From assembly GCF_000964005.1 (NCBI RefSeq), contig NZ_JXYP01000021.1:186001-250000 (forward strand): DNA of 64,000 nt. Reading direction: 5' to 3'. The notes beneath the pieces were generated by a model that saw only the letters and a program-made list of their open reading frames with translations, ran no database searches and was not told the origin of the DNA. The position numbers were made by a program, and so were the translations under genes. The DNA is from Williamsia herbipolensis (GTDB lineage Bacteria; Actinomycetota; Actinomycetes; Mycobacteriales; Mycobacteriaceae). Of this stretch, positions 30,040-38,371 are shown piece by piece (the stretch's first letter is position 1; each line of letters opens with the position of its first letter).

Positions 30040-30777
30040 ATGGCTAAGGCACAGGCGACCAAAGAGGCGAAGGCGGCTGCGAAGGCCGCCCGCAAGAAGG
30101 CGTCGCGCGACCGGCGCAAGCAGCTCTGGCAGGCCTTCCAGATGCAGCGCAAGGACGACAAGCTGCTGCTGCCGCTCATGATCGGCAGCCTCGTCGCGAG
30201 CGTCGCGGTGTTCACCGTCGTCGGTCTGCTCGTCGGTGCGCTGTTCTTCCTCATCCCGCTCGGCGTGGTGCTCGGTCTGCTGATCGCGTTCATCATCTTC
30301 GGACGTCGCGTACAGAAGAGCGTGTTCGCCAAGGCCGAGGGACAGGCCGGTGCCGCGGGGTGGGCGCTGGACAACCTGCGCGGTCAGTGGCGTGTGAAGC
30401 AGGCCGTCACCGGCACCTCGCACCTCGACGCCGTGCACCGCGTCATCGGTCGACCCGGCGTGATCCTCGTCGGCGAGGGCGCACCCTCGCGCGTGAAAGG
30501 CCTGTTGGCGCAGGAGAAGAAGAAGATCGCCCGCGTCGTCGGCGACACCCCGATCTACGACGTCATCGTCGGCAACGACGACGGCCAGGTCCCCCTCAAG
30601 CGCCTCGAGCGGCATCTGAACAAGCTCCCCAAGAACATCAATGGCAAGCGGATGGACGCACTCGAGTCACGTCTCGCAGCACTGGGTGGTCGTCAGGGTG
30701 GTCCGGGTATCCCCAAGGGCCCGATGCCGGCCGGCGCGAAGATGCGCAACGTACAGCGCTCGATGCGACGTCGCTGA
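30040..30777 (+). CDS. DUF4191 membrane protein (Rv2219-like)
   Basis: A 245-residue protein restricted to Actinobacteria. The N-terminus is very Lys/Ala-rich and basic, then two transmembrane helices (LLPLMIGSLVASVAVFTVVGLLVGALFFLIPLGVVLGLLIAFIIF) and a soluble C-terminal domain with QWRVKQAVTGTSHLDAVHRVIGRPGVILVGEG, recalling a nuclease- or NERD-like fold only faintly. Function is unknown. ATG 30040 is preceded by TATCCT and 7 nt, so it is probably leaderless and not strictly dependent on lipA. A longer frame from 30013 would begin before this promoter and is rejected. Confidence 0.85.
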   Translation: MAKAQATKEAKAAAKAARKKASRDRRKQLWQAFQMQRKDDKLLLPLMIGSLVASVAVFTVVGLLVGALFFLIPLGVVLGLLIAFIIFGRRVQKSVFAKAEGQAGAAGWALDNLRGQWRVKQAVTGTSHLDAVHRVIGRPGVILVGEGAPSRVKGLLAQEKKKIARVVGDTPIYDVIVGNDDGQVPLKRLERHLNKLPKNINGKRMDALESRLAALGGRQGGPGIPKGPMPAGAKMRNVQRSMRRR

Positions 30778-30783
30778 CCGTCC

Positions 30784-31608
30784 TCACCGTGCGGGGTGGA
30801 CCGGCAGGACCCGTCCGATCCCGGTGATCCGCAGGCGGATCTCACGGCGCAGTCGACCGATCGCGAAATCGAAACGCGCACCCGACGAGTTCCGCAGAGT
30901 CTGTTCGAACAACTGCGTCGGCGACCCGGGCTCGATGCCCAGCAGCTCGGCCGTCCGGGCGTCGGCGGCCTGCGCGGTCATGTCGATGTCGTGGTCGTGC
31001 ATGTCGACGCCGTGGTGGTCGAGCAGCGCATAGAAATCGTCTCCGAAGTCCTCCGGTGACATCCCGGCGGACTCCCCCGACCGCAGGTAGTTGGTGATGA
31101 GGCCCATCGGCGTGCCGTCGATGGTCAGCACGTACTCCATGCACAGCGTCGCGTCGCCGCAGGCGATGTCGTCGAGGCGGTCGGCGATCACCGCCGGAAC
31201 CGGGCCCCGACGCCAATGGAGCAACCGCGCACCCACGGCGCCGATCGCCGCGTGGTCGCTCAGCGAGGTCGATGTCCCCGGCAGTGTGCCGTCCACGGTG
31301 TAACTCGAGGCGACGATCACCGTGCCCACACCGCGGCGGCGCTGGATGAGACCTTCGTCGGCGAGCAGCGACAGGGCTTCGCGCACCACGTCGCGCGGTT
31401 CACCGAACTCGCGCATCAACTCGGACTCGTTCGGCATCCGCGCTCCCCCGGCGGCCGCGGCGGCGGTGGCGTCCACGACGGTCACCCGGAGGAGATCGCG
31501 CAGCCGTTCCACGTGCAGCCCCCGGTCCTCGGCCGACCACCGCTGGATACCGGGCGGACGCGGTGGGCTGCGTCGTGCTCCGGCCGGAATACGACCGTGG
31601 GCGTTCAT
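30784..31608 (-). CDS. GntR/HutC family regulator with UTRA effector domain
   Basis: A 274-residue transcription factor. The winged helix-turn-helix is seen in ARMPNESELMREFGEPRDVVREALSLLADEGLIQRRRGVGTVIV (about residues 57-100). The rest forms a UTRA-type ligand domain with CMEYVLTIDGTPMGLITNYL and a C-terminal LRREIRLRITGIGRVLPVHP. The start was set at ATG 31608 because the longer frame from 31764 overlaps the amidase and has an arginine-rich nonsense-like lead. It lies 98 bp downstream of the amidase on the same strand, so it probably controls that cassette. It has no counterpart at this place in M. tuberculosis. Confidence 0.82.
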   Translation of the reverse strand: MNAHGRIPAGARRSPPRPPGIQRWSAEDRGLHVERLRDLLRVTVVDATAAAAAGGARMPNESELMREFGEPRDVVREALSLLADEGLIQRRRGVGTVIVASSYTVDGTLPGTSTSLSDHAAIGAVGARLLHWRRGPVPAVIADRLDDIACGDATLCMEYVLTIDGTPMGLITNYLRSGESAGMSPEDFGDDFYALLDHHGVDMHDHDIDMTAQAADARTAELLGIEPGSPTQLFEQTLRNSSGARFDFAIGRLRREIRLRITGIGRVLPVHPAR

Positions 31609-31706
31609 CTCCCGAGAGTCGGCCGGATCGCGGGGTGTTCGCAATCCCCGCCCCGTAAAACCTGTGTGACGCGTGAGCGCGGTCGACGCACCCGTGGCAG
31701 GGACGC

Positions 31707-33131
31707 TCACGCCGCCCGTTCGTCGTCGAGCAGCGCGGCGACGGGGGGAACACACCGATGCCACCGGGTCAGGCGCTGGAACGCATCCGCCGCCCGCAAC
31801 ACCGCGATTTCGTCGAACGGGCGACCGGCCAGCTGCAGGCCGAGAGGGAGCCCATCGGTGGTGAAACCCATCGGGACCGATATCGCGGGGTTGCCGATGC
31901 AGTCCCAGTACTGGGTGAAGATCGTCCGGAAGTCGTCACCGTCGACGACGTCGACCGGGCGGTCGAGCGGGGTCGCGCCCGTCGATGCGGTCGGGGTCGC
32001 GATGAGATCGACGTCGCGGTAGATCTCACGCACCTGTTCCTGGGCCACCGTGCGCACGCGCTGCGCCTGCACGTAGTCGGCCCCGGTGAACGCCAGTCCC
32101 GCCGCGACCAGCGACCGGGTCTCGGCGAAATAGTCCGACCAGCGCGCCCGAAGGTCGGGCAGGTGGTAGGCCAGCGCCTCGCTCAACATGATGACCATGT
32201 TGGCCGCGCGCATCTCGTCGTAGAGCGGCAACTCGACGGGCACCACGACGGCGCCGGACGCGGCCAGGGCGTCCACCGCGTCGGCGAAGACCTTCTCGGC
32301 GGCCGGGTCGGCCGCCGACCCCGCGTGATCGGCGAGCGACGTCACCCCGATCCGGACCCCGCGGAGATCTCCGTCGAGCCCGCCGGTGTAGTCGCCGACC
32401 GGGATGTCGGCGGCCGTCGCGTCGGAGGGATGATGGCCTGCGATGACCTCGAGGACGGACGCGCAGTCCGAGGCGGAACGGGCCATGGGGCCGATGTGAT
32501 CGAGGGTGTACCCCAGCGGGACGCACCCGGATTTCGGTACGCGTCCGAACGTCGGCATCAGTCCCGAGATGCCGCAGAAGGCGGCGGGGATCCGGATGCT
32601 GCCGGCGGTGTCGGTGCCGAGTGCGCCGAACACCATGCCCGTGGCCACGGCGTTCCCGGAGCCGGAGCTCGACCCCCCGGCCCAGCGGGACAGGTCCCAC
32701 GGATTGCGCGGGATCGGGAACGGTTTCGAGGCGTCGGGGGATCCGATCGCGAACTCCATCGTGGTGAGTTTGCCGGTGATGACGGCGCCCGCGGCACGCA
32801 GCCGGGCAACCACCACCGAGTCCTCGTGGTTCCACATCGGATCGTGCACGACGCTCTGCGCGGTGGTCCCCGCTTCCGCCGTGGTGATGATGTCCTTGAT
32901 CCCGAACGGGATCCCGTGCAGCGGTCCCCGATCGTGCCCGGTCCGCAGTTCGGTGTCGGCGCGTGCGGCAGCCGCGCGGGCCTGATCGTCGAATCGGCGG
33001 ACGAAACCGCCCACCTGCGGGTCGAGTGCCCCGCTCCGCTCGATGGCGAGCTCGGTCAGCTCCGTCGCCGAGGTCTCACCGGCGCGCAGTCGCGCAGCGG
33101 TCTCCCCGATGGTGGACATCGCCGCCGTCAT
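31707..33131 (-). CDS. Amidase signature family hydrolase
   Basis: A 474-residue amidase. The Ser-cisSer-Lys triad is visible: Lys in GIPFGIKDIITT, and the serines in WAGGSSSGSGNAVATGM and GALGTDTAGSIRIPAAFCG. Sequence style is close to GatA-like hydrolases acting on small amides, ureides or carbamates; the substrate is not deducible. ATG 33131 overlaps the stop of the small upstream gene by 4 nt, so they are co-translated. The longer frame reaching 33974 runs through other genes and is rejected. The GntR regulator follows it. Confidence 0.9.
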   Translation of the reverse strand: MTAAMSTIGETAARLRAGETSATELTELAIERSGALDPQVGGFVRRFDDQARAAAARADTELRTGHDRGPLHGIPFGIKDIITTAEAGTTAQSVVHDPMWNHEDSVVVARLRAAGAVITGKLTTMEFAIGSPDASKPFPIPRNPWDLSRWAGGSSSGSGNAVATGMVFGALGTDTAGSIRIPAAFCGISGLMPTFGRVPKSGCVPLGYTLDHIGPMARSASDCASVLEVIAGHHPSDATAADIPVGDYTGGLDGDLRGVRIGVTSLADHAGSAADPAAEKVFADAVDALAASGAVVVPVELPLYDEMRAANMVIMLSEALAYHLPDLRARWSDYFAETRSLVAAGLAFTGADYVQAQRVRTVAQEQVREIYRDVDLIATPTASTGATPLDRPVDVVDGDDFRTIFTQYWDCIGNPAISVPMGFTTDGLPLGLQLAGRPFDEIAVLRAADAFQRLTRWHRCVPPVAALLDDERAA

Positions 33132-33367
33132 CGCAGCGGGTTCATGGTCAGCGCCGGAACGGCGTAACGCGCCGCCTCGCACGCATGCAGCAGATCGGCC
33201 ATCGCGCGGAACTGCGGCAGCGTCGTCTCGAGGCGAACCCGGTCCTCCGGCGTGGGCGCGAGCCCGCTCACCGTGATCACCGAACGGGCGTGGGCTGCGG
33301 TCGCGTCTGCCGCGATCGTGTCTGCCGCGATCGTGTCTGCCGCGATCGTTTCTGGGGAATCGGTCAT
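33128..33367 (-). CDS. Small GatC/AtzG-like partner of the amidase, with IAADT repeats
   Basis: A 79-residue protein. The N-terminus is a repeat ETIAADTIAADTIAAD coded by three 15-bp direct repeats; the C-terminal half GLAPTPEDRVRLETTLPQFRAMADLLHACEAARY resembles the helical small subunits (GatC, AtzG) that wrap around amidase-signature enzymes. That match is by pattern, not by search. GAAGGAG lies 7 nt before ATG 33367, and its stop overlaps the amidase start by 4 nt, which supports a subunit role. Confidence 0.65.
   Translation of the reverse strand: MTDSPETIAADTIAADTIAADATAAHARSVITVSGLAPTPEDRVRLETTLPQFRAMADLLHACEAARYAVPALTMNPLR
33306..33350. repeat. Three tandem 15-bp repeats inside the small GatC-like gene
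   Basis: Units TCTGCCGCGATCGTG at 33306-33320 and 33321-33335, and a third (33336-33350) differing only in the last base. Unit length is a multiple of three, so copy-number change would alter protein length by five residues without frameshift. Confidence 0.9.
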
Positions 33368-33532
33368 CGAGATGCTCCTTCGGGACTGTCAGGTCCCCTC
33401 GAGCATCACCGGGGATCGTGTTACGCGGCACCGGCAGCACGCAAAGATCAGGTTTCGCGGGGTTAACCGAGCGCGGACCTGCGACGGAGACGGCGAACCG
33501 CCGGGTTCCGCGGGTGTGTGGGAGCGCCCGGG

Positions 33533-33994
33533 TCAGCGGGCGCGGACGAGCGCGGTGCCGGTCGCACGGTCGTGCATGCCGCGACCGATCGCGTCGTTGA
33601 CCAACGGCGGCACGATGAACACGATCAGGATCTGACGCGCGACGGCGCGGACGATGCCGACCGATCCCCCGCCGTCCACGCGGGCGACCCGCATCCCGAC
33701 GATGAACTGACCCGGGGTGAACGAGAACAGGGTCACGGTCACGACGCCGACGACGAACCAGACGGCGAGCACCACGGTCGACAGGGACGGCGAAAGGAAT
33801 CCGACGAACAGCAGCGAGACGCCGTAACACATGACCCAGTCGACGAAGAGCCCGAGAACACGCTGCCACGACGACACCAGTGAACCGGGACCGGATTCGG
33901 GCAGGCCGAGGGTCTCGCCGCGATATGCCCCGACGTCGGTGTTGTCGAGGCCAGCCTGCGGACCCGACAGCCACGATCCAGTTGTACGACCCAT
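33533..33994 (-). CDS. RDD family membrane protein (Rv2219A-like)
   Basis: A 153-residue protein with a soluble N-terminus of about 40 residues and an RDD domain of three hydrophobic helices: WQRVLGLFVDWVMCYGVSLLFVGF, LSTVVLAVWFVVGVVTVTLFSF and IVRAVARQILIVFIVPPLV. The Arg and Asp residues that name the family are in RVLGLFVDW. Function is unknown; members are small membrane proteins of the envelope. ATG 33994 is preceded by TATGAT and 6 nt, a leaderless pattern. It diverges from glnA1 across 119 bp. Confidence 0.87.
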   Translation of the reverse strand: MGRTTGSWLSGPQAGLDNTDVGAYRGETLGLPESGPGSLVSSWQRVLGLFVDWVMCYGVSLLFVGFLSPSLSTVVLAVWFVVGVVTVTLFSFTPGQFIVGMRVARVDGGGSVGIVRAVARQILIVFIVPPLVNDAIGRGMHDRATGTALVRAR

Positions 33995-34113
33995 GAATGC
34001 ATCATAGGCCGCCGATCAGCGCAGACGCGGCGGCTAGTGTATGGGGTGCGCAACACCCCGTAACCGACCGTCTGTGACCACAGCGGTCGACAGCATGAAG
34101 GAGTCACCGACAG

Positions 34114-35540
<1,427 letters not shown>

Positions 35541-35547
<7 letters not shown>

Positions 35548-35624
35548 GTTGCCTCCGGCAACGGACTGCTGAGTTGCCTCCGGCAACGGACTGCTGAGTT
35601 GCCTCCGGCAACGGACTGCTGAGT
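35541..35624 (+). repeat. Tandem 25-bp hairpin repeat spanning the glnA1 stop codon
   Basis: Three identical 25-bp copies (35541-35565, 35566-35590, 35591-35615) plus a 9-bp fragment (35616-35624). Each starts CTGCTGAG and holds a 6-bp stem GTTGCC-TCC-GGCAAC, so the RNA has three small hairpins in a row (35548-35562, 35573-35587, 35598-35612). The first copy includes the last codons and TGA stop of glnA1, from which the array seems to have expanded. Confidence 0.93.
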
Positions 35625-35644
35625 CGCGAGCAGCGCTCTGACCT

Positions 35645-35680
35645 CTCCACCCGTCCTGTGCACACGCAGGGCGGGTGGAG
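35645..35680 (+). terminator. glnA1 terminator hairpin
   Basis: A 14-bp stem (CTCCACCCGTCCTG with CAGGGCGGGTGGAG, one G-U pair, 8-nt loop) about 100 nt after the glnA1 stop and just before the leaderless start of the molybdopterin gene. No T-run. Confidence 0.75.
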
Positions 35681-35716
35681 TCGTCTGCGGGGCCGGTGTG
35701 CGTCGATAATGTCCCC

Positions 35717-36313
35717 ATGGCCGTCATCAATCCGCGCTTCCGCCGCAAGGAGCGCCCCGGACCGCAGTTGCCGCCCGGTCAGTACCTCACCACGGATTTC
35801 CCGGTGATGTCGCTGGCCGCGACGCCGGTGGTGCGCACCGAACGCTGGGCGCTGACGCTCACCGGCCCGGACGGCGCGGGCCACCGGTGGACGTGGTCGG
35901 AGTTCACGGACCTGCCGCAGCAGGAGATCACCGTCGACATCCACTGCGTCACACGCTGGTCCAAACTCGGCACCACCTGGAAGGGGGTGTCGATCGACAC
36001 CCTGCTCGACGCCGCCGGCCTGCGCGACGCGGGAACGCACGTGATGGCGAGCTGCTACGGCGGCTACACCACCAACATGCCACTCGCCGACCTCGTCGAC
36101 GGGAAGGCGATGATCGCCCACACCTTCGACGGGAAGCCGCTCGCCCCGGAACACGGTGGACCGGCCCGACTCCTGGTGCCGCACCTGTACTTCTGGAAGA
36201 GCGCGAAGTGGATCCACGAGCTGCATCTGATGTCGGCGGACGAACCGGGCTTCTGGGAGGCCAACGGCTACAACATGTACGGCGACCCCTGGCGTGAGCA
36301 GCGCTATGCGTGA
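35717..36313 (+). CDS. Molybdopterin-dependent oxidoreductase, sulfite-oxidase fold
   Basis: A 198-residue protein of the sulfite oxidase/YedY (MsrP) superfamily catalytic domain only. The Moco-thiolate Cys is in VDIHCVTRWSKLGTTWKGV; YGGYTTNMPLADL and HGGPARLLVPHLYFWKSAKWI are further family motifs. No Tat signal or haem domain is present, so it is probably cytoplasmic. ATG 35717 is preceded by GATAAT and 6 nt, a leaderless start. The next gene encodes a flavin reductase 12 bp away, which probably supplies or takes its electrons. The natural substrate is unknown. Confidence 0.88.
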   Translation: MAVINPRFRRKERPGPQLPPGQYLTTDFPVMSLAATPVVRTERWALTLTGPDGAGHRWTWSEFTDLPQQEITVDIHCVTRWSKLGTTWKGVSIDTLLDAAGLRDAGTHVMASCYGGYTTNMPLADLVDGKAMIAHTFDGKPLAPEHGGPARLLVPHLYFWKSAKWIHELHLMSADEPGFWEANGYNMYGDPWREQRYA

Positions 36314-36325
36314 CAGGCCGGCACG

Positions 36326-37087
36326 ATGACCACGTGGCAGGTCGCGACCGTCGTGGGGGCGGTACGCGAGACCGACACCGCCCGGTCGATCTGGCTGCAC
36401 ATCCCCGGGTTCCCCGGCGCTCGCGCCGGACAGCACATCGACATCAAACTCACCGCGCCGGAAAGCTATTCGACGTCGCGGTCGTATTCGCTGTCCGATG
36501 TCCGGGAGGGCGACACCGTCGCGGTCGGGGTCGAGGAGCTCGACGACGGCGAGGTGTCGCCGTTCCTCGTCCATGACCTCGAGATCGGTGAACAGGTCGA
36601 GATCGCCGGCCCCATCGGCATACAGTTCGTATGGCCCCCGCTCGACACCGGCGCGGGCGCCGACAGTGGTACCGGCGCGGGCGCCGACACCTCGCGGCCC
36701 GTGCAGCTCGTGGCGGGCGGTTCGGGAATCACCCCGCTGATGGCGATGATCCGGCTGCGCGAGACCACTCGCCCGGAGGCGACGATGCGGCTGCTGTACT
36801 CCGCGCGCTCCCCCGAGCAGGTGTTCTTCCGCGACGAGTTCGCCGCCTTGGCCGCCGCCGATCGGCTCCGCGTCGACTGGTTCTTCACCCGCACCGCCGG
36901 TTCCGGCCCCCGCCCGGCCGGGCGGATCACCCGGGAGGAGTTCGCGGCGGCGATCCTGCCCGTCGCATCCCGTCCGCTGCTCTACCTGTGCGGCTCGACC
37001 GAGTACGTCGACACCCTCGGCGAGTGGCTGCTCGACGCCGGATATCCGATCGACGACATCCGCATCGAACGGTTCCTCGCCGCCTGA
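36326..37087 (+). CDS. FAD/NAD(P)-binding ferredoxin-reductase-like oxidoreductase
   Basis: A 253-residue flavoprotein of the ferredoxin-NADP reductase fold. The FAD-binding beta barrel has SRSYSLSD (RxYS motif) and the nucleotide domain has LVAGGSGITPLMAMIR and YLCGSTEYVDTLGEWLLDAGYP. No 2Fe-2S ferredoxin module is attached. A short GAGAD/GTGAGAD repeat near residue 110 is coded by a small DNA duplication. It follows the molybdopterin gene closely and almost certainly forms a two-component system with it. Confidence 0.88.
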   Translation: MTTWQVATVVGAVRETDTARSIWLHIPGFPGARAGQHIDIKLTAPESYSTSRSYSLSDVREGDTVAVGVEELDDGEVSPFLVHDLEIGEQVEIAGPIGIQFVWPPLDTGAGADSGTGAGADTSRPVQLVAGGSGITPLMAMIRLRETTRPEATMRLLYSARSPEQVFFRDEFAALAAADRLRVDWFFTRTAGSGPRPAGRITREEFAAAILPVASRPLLYLCGSTEYVDTLGEWLLDAGYPIDDIRIERFLAA

Positions 37088-37135
37088 CCCCGACGATCCC
37101 CACGCCGACCCGGCCCGCGAACCTGGGCCCTGTCA

Positions 37136-37141
37136 GTAGGG
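37136..37141 (+). promoter_or_regulatory. Candidate -10 box of the 54-residue ORF
   Basis: TAGGGT lies about 65 nt before the GTG of the small gene, in an otherwise empty 116-bp gap. Weak evidence; no -35 box is evident. Confidence 0.3.
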
Positions 37142-37203
37142 TCGTCGCAGAGGGGTCGCGTCGACGACCCACCCGCGTGACGACAGAGAAAAGGTGAGCG
37201 ATC

Positions 37204-37368
37204 GTGAGCTTTGAGCAGGCAGCAGAACGTGCCGACACCGCGGCAGGGATCGCCGCGATCGCGAAGTCCCACCTCGACGGCGATCGCGGGCACGCGTTGC
37301 TCGCGGAGTCGGTCGAGACACTGGCCCAGGCGGTCGCCGCCCTGGCGCGCGCCCAGACCACGGACTGA
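37204..37368 (+). CDS. Small 54-residue alpha-helical protein, unknown
   Basis: A short forward frame MSFEQAAERADTAAGIAAI...ARAQTTD, rich in Ala with regular heptad-like spacing, predicted to be one or two helices. It has an AAAGGTGAG ribosome site 6-7 nt before GTG 37204, its own gap upstream, and a stop only 7 bp from the convergent EEP gene. The codon pattern (G/C at third positions) matches coding DNA. No function can be assigned. A 191-residue antisense frame covers the same DNA but has no ribosome site and crosses the neighbouring gene. Confidence 0.6.
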   Translation: MSFEQAAERADTAAGIAAIAKSHLDGDRGHALLAESVETLAQAVAALARAQTTD

Positions 37369-37375
37369 CGCGGCG

Positions 37376-38353
37376 TCAGTTCACCGCGAGCCGCACCACC
37401 AGCGCCCGGTGATCTGACCCCGACACCGAGACGGTGTGCAGTGATCGCGCGATGAAACCGTGCGACACAACGTGATCGATGGCGATCACCGGAGGGAACC
37501 ATCGGTCGGCCGGGTAGGTCATCGCCCAGCGCGCCCCGGCTTGATCGGTCGCGTCACCGAAACCGTTGTCGGCCAGCGCCCGGAATTGCTGGTGATCCCA
37601 GGTGGAGTTGAGATCGCCGCTGACGATCACATGATCGCCGCGGGTGCCGTGGACGGTCTCCCGCAGGGTGCGCATCTCCCGCACCCATCGATCGGGTGCG
37701 TAGGGGTACGGCGGGATCGGGTGCACGGCGAACACCGTCGTCGCCGGCGCGCCGGGCAGATCGACGACCGCCCGCAGATTGTTCAGGGAGTAGCCGTCGA
37801 GGGCGATGGTGTCGCGCAACGGGTATCGGCTCGCGATGGCCGTGCCGACCCCACCTGTCCCCGGGACCGCGTACAGGTAGGGCAGCGTCGTCCGCAGATC
37901 GGTGGCCTGCAGTCGCGTGAGTGCCTGCGGTGTCAGCTCCTCGATCGTGAGCAGATCGGCGCGCTCGCGCGACACGATGTCGACGACCTCACCCACATCC
38001 CCGGCTCCGAGCTTGATGTTCGACTGCACCACGACCACGTCGCGACCCGCCGGCGCGGTCGACGCGACCAGCAGCGGTAGCTGTGTGGTGAGACCGGCGA
38101 CCGCGAGCAGCAGTGTCAGGGCCACCGAGATCCACCGGCGCGTCAACCCCAGCAGGAGTAGTGCGGGCACCGCGGCGAGCAACAGCCACGGGACCGCCGA
38201 GGCGAGGGCCGTCGAGACGCGGCCGCGTCCCGGATACCAGTGCAGCCACAGAGCCATCACCACGGCCGCGGCCAGCGCCCAGCCGACGAGCGCCGCGACG
38301 ACTGTCGCCGTGCGAGCCAACGGACCCCGCTCGCGCGCGACCGTTCTCACCAC
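37376..38353 (-). CDS. Membrane-anchored endonuclease/exonuclease/phosphatase family protein
   Basis: A 325-residue protein with three N-terminal transmembrane helices (about residues 15-38, 48-70, 73-95) and an extracytoplasmic EEP domain. Catalytic motifs are VVVQSNIKLG, LLTIEELT (metal Glu), VFAVHPIPP, VIVSGDLNST and the final SGSDHRALVV with the active-site Asp-His. Related actinobacterial proteins are secreted phosphodiesterases or nucleases; the substrate is unknown. The start is GTG 38353 or the next codon 38350. It lies 18 bp downstream of glnE on the same strand. Confidence 0.85.
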   Translation of the reverse strand: MVRTVARERGPLARTATVVAALVGWALAAAVVMALWLHWYPGRGRVSTALASAVPWLLLAAVPALLLLGLTRRWISVALTLLLAVAGLTTQLPLLVASTAPAGRDVVVVQSNIKLGAGDVGEVVDIVSRERADLLTIEELTPQALTRLQATDLRTTLPYLYAVPGTGGVGTAIASRYPLRDTIALDGYSLNNLRAVVDLPGAPATTVFAVHPIPPYPYAPDRWVREMRTLRETVHGTRGDHVIVSGDLNSTWDHQQFRALADNGFGDATDQAGARWAMTYPADRWFPPVIAIDHVVSHGFIARSLHTVSVSGSDHRALVVRLAVN

Positions 38354-38371
38354 GCGCGCACCGACAACCGA

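Noticed and set aside
36927-37502. A minus-strand frame of 191 codons over the 54-residue gene
   Set aside because: It crosses the ends of two well-supported genes and has no start signal; composition is Arg-rich as in antisense frames.
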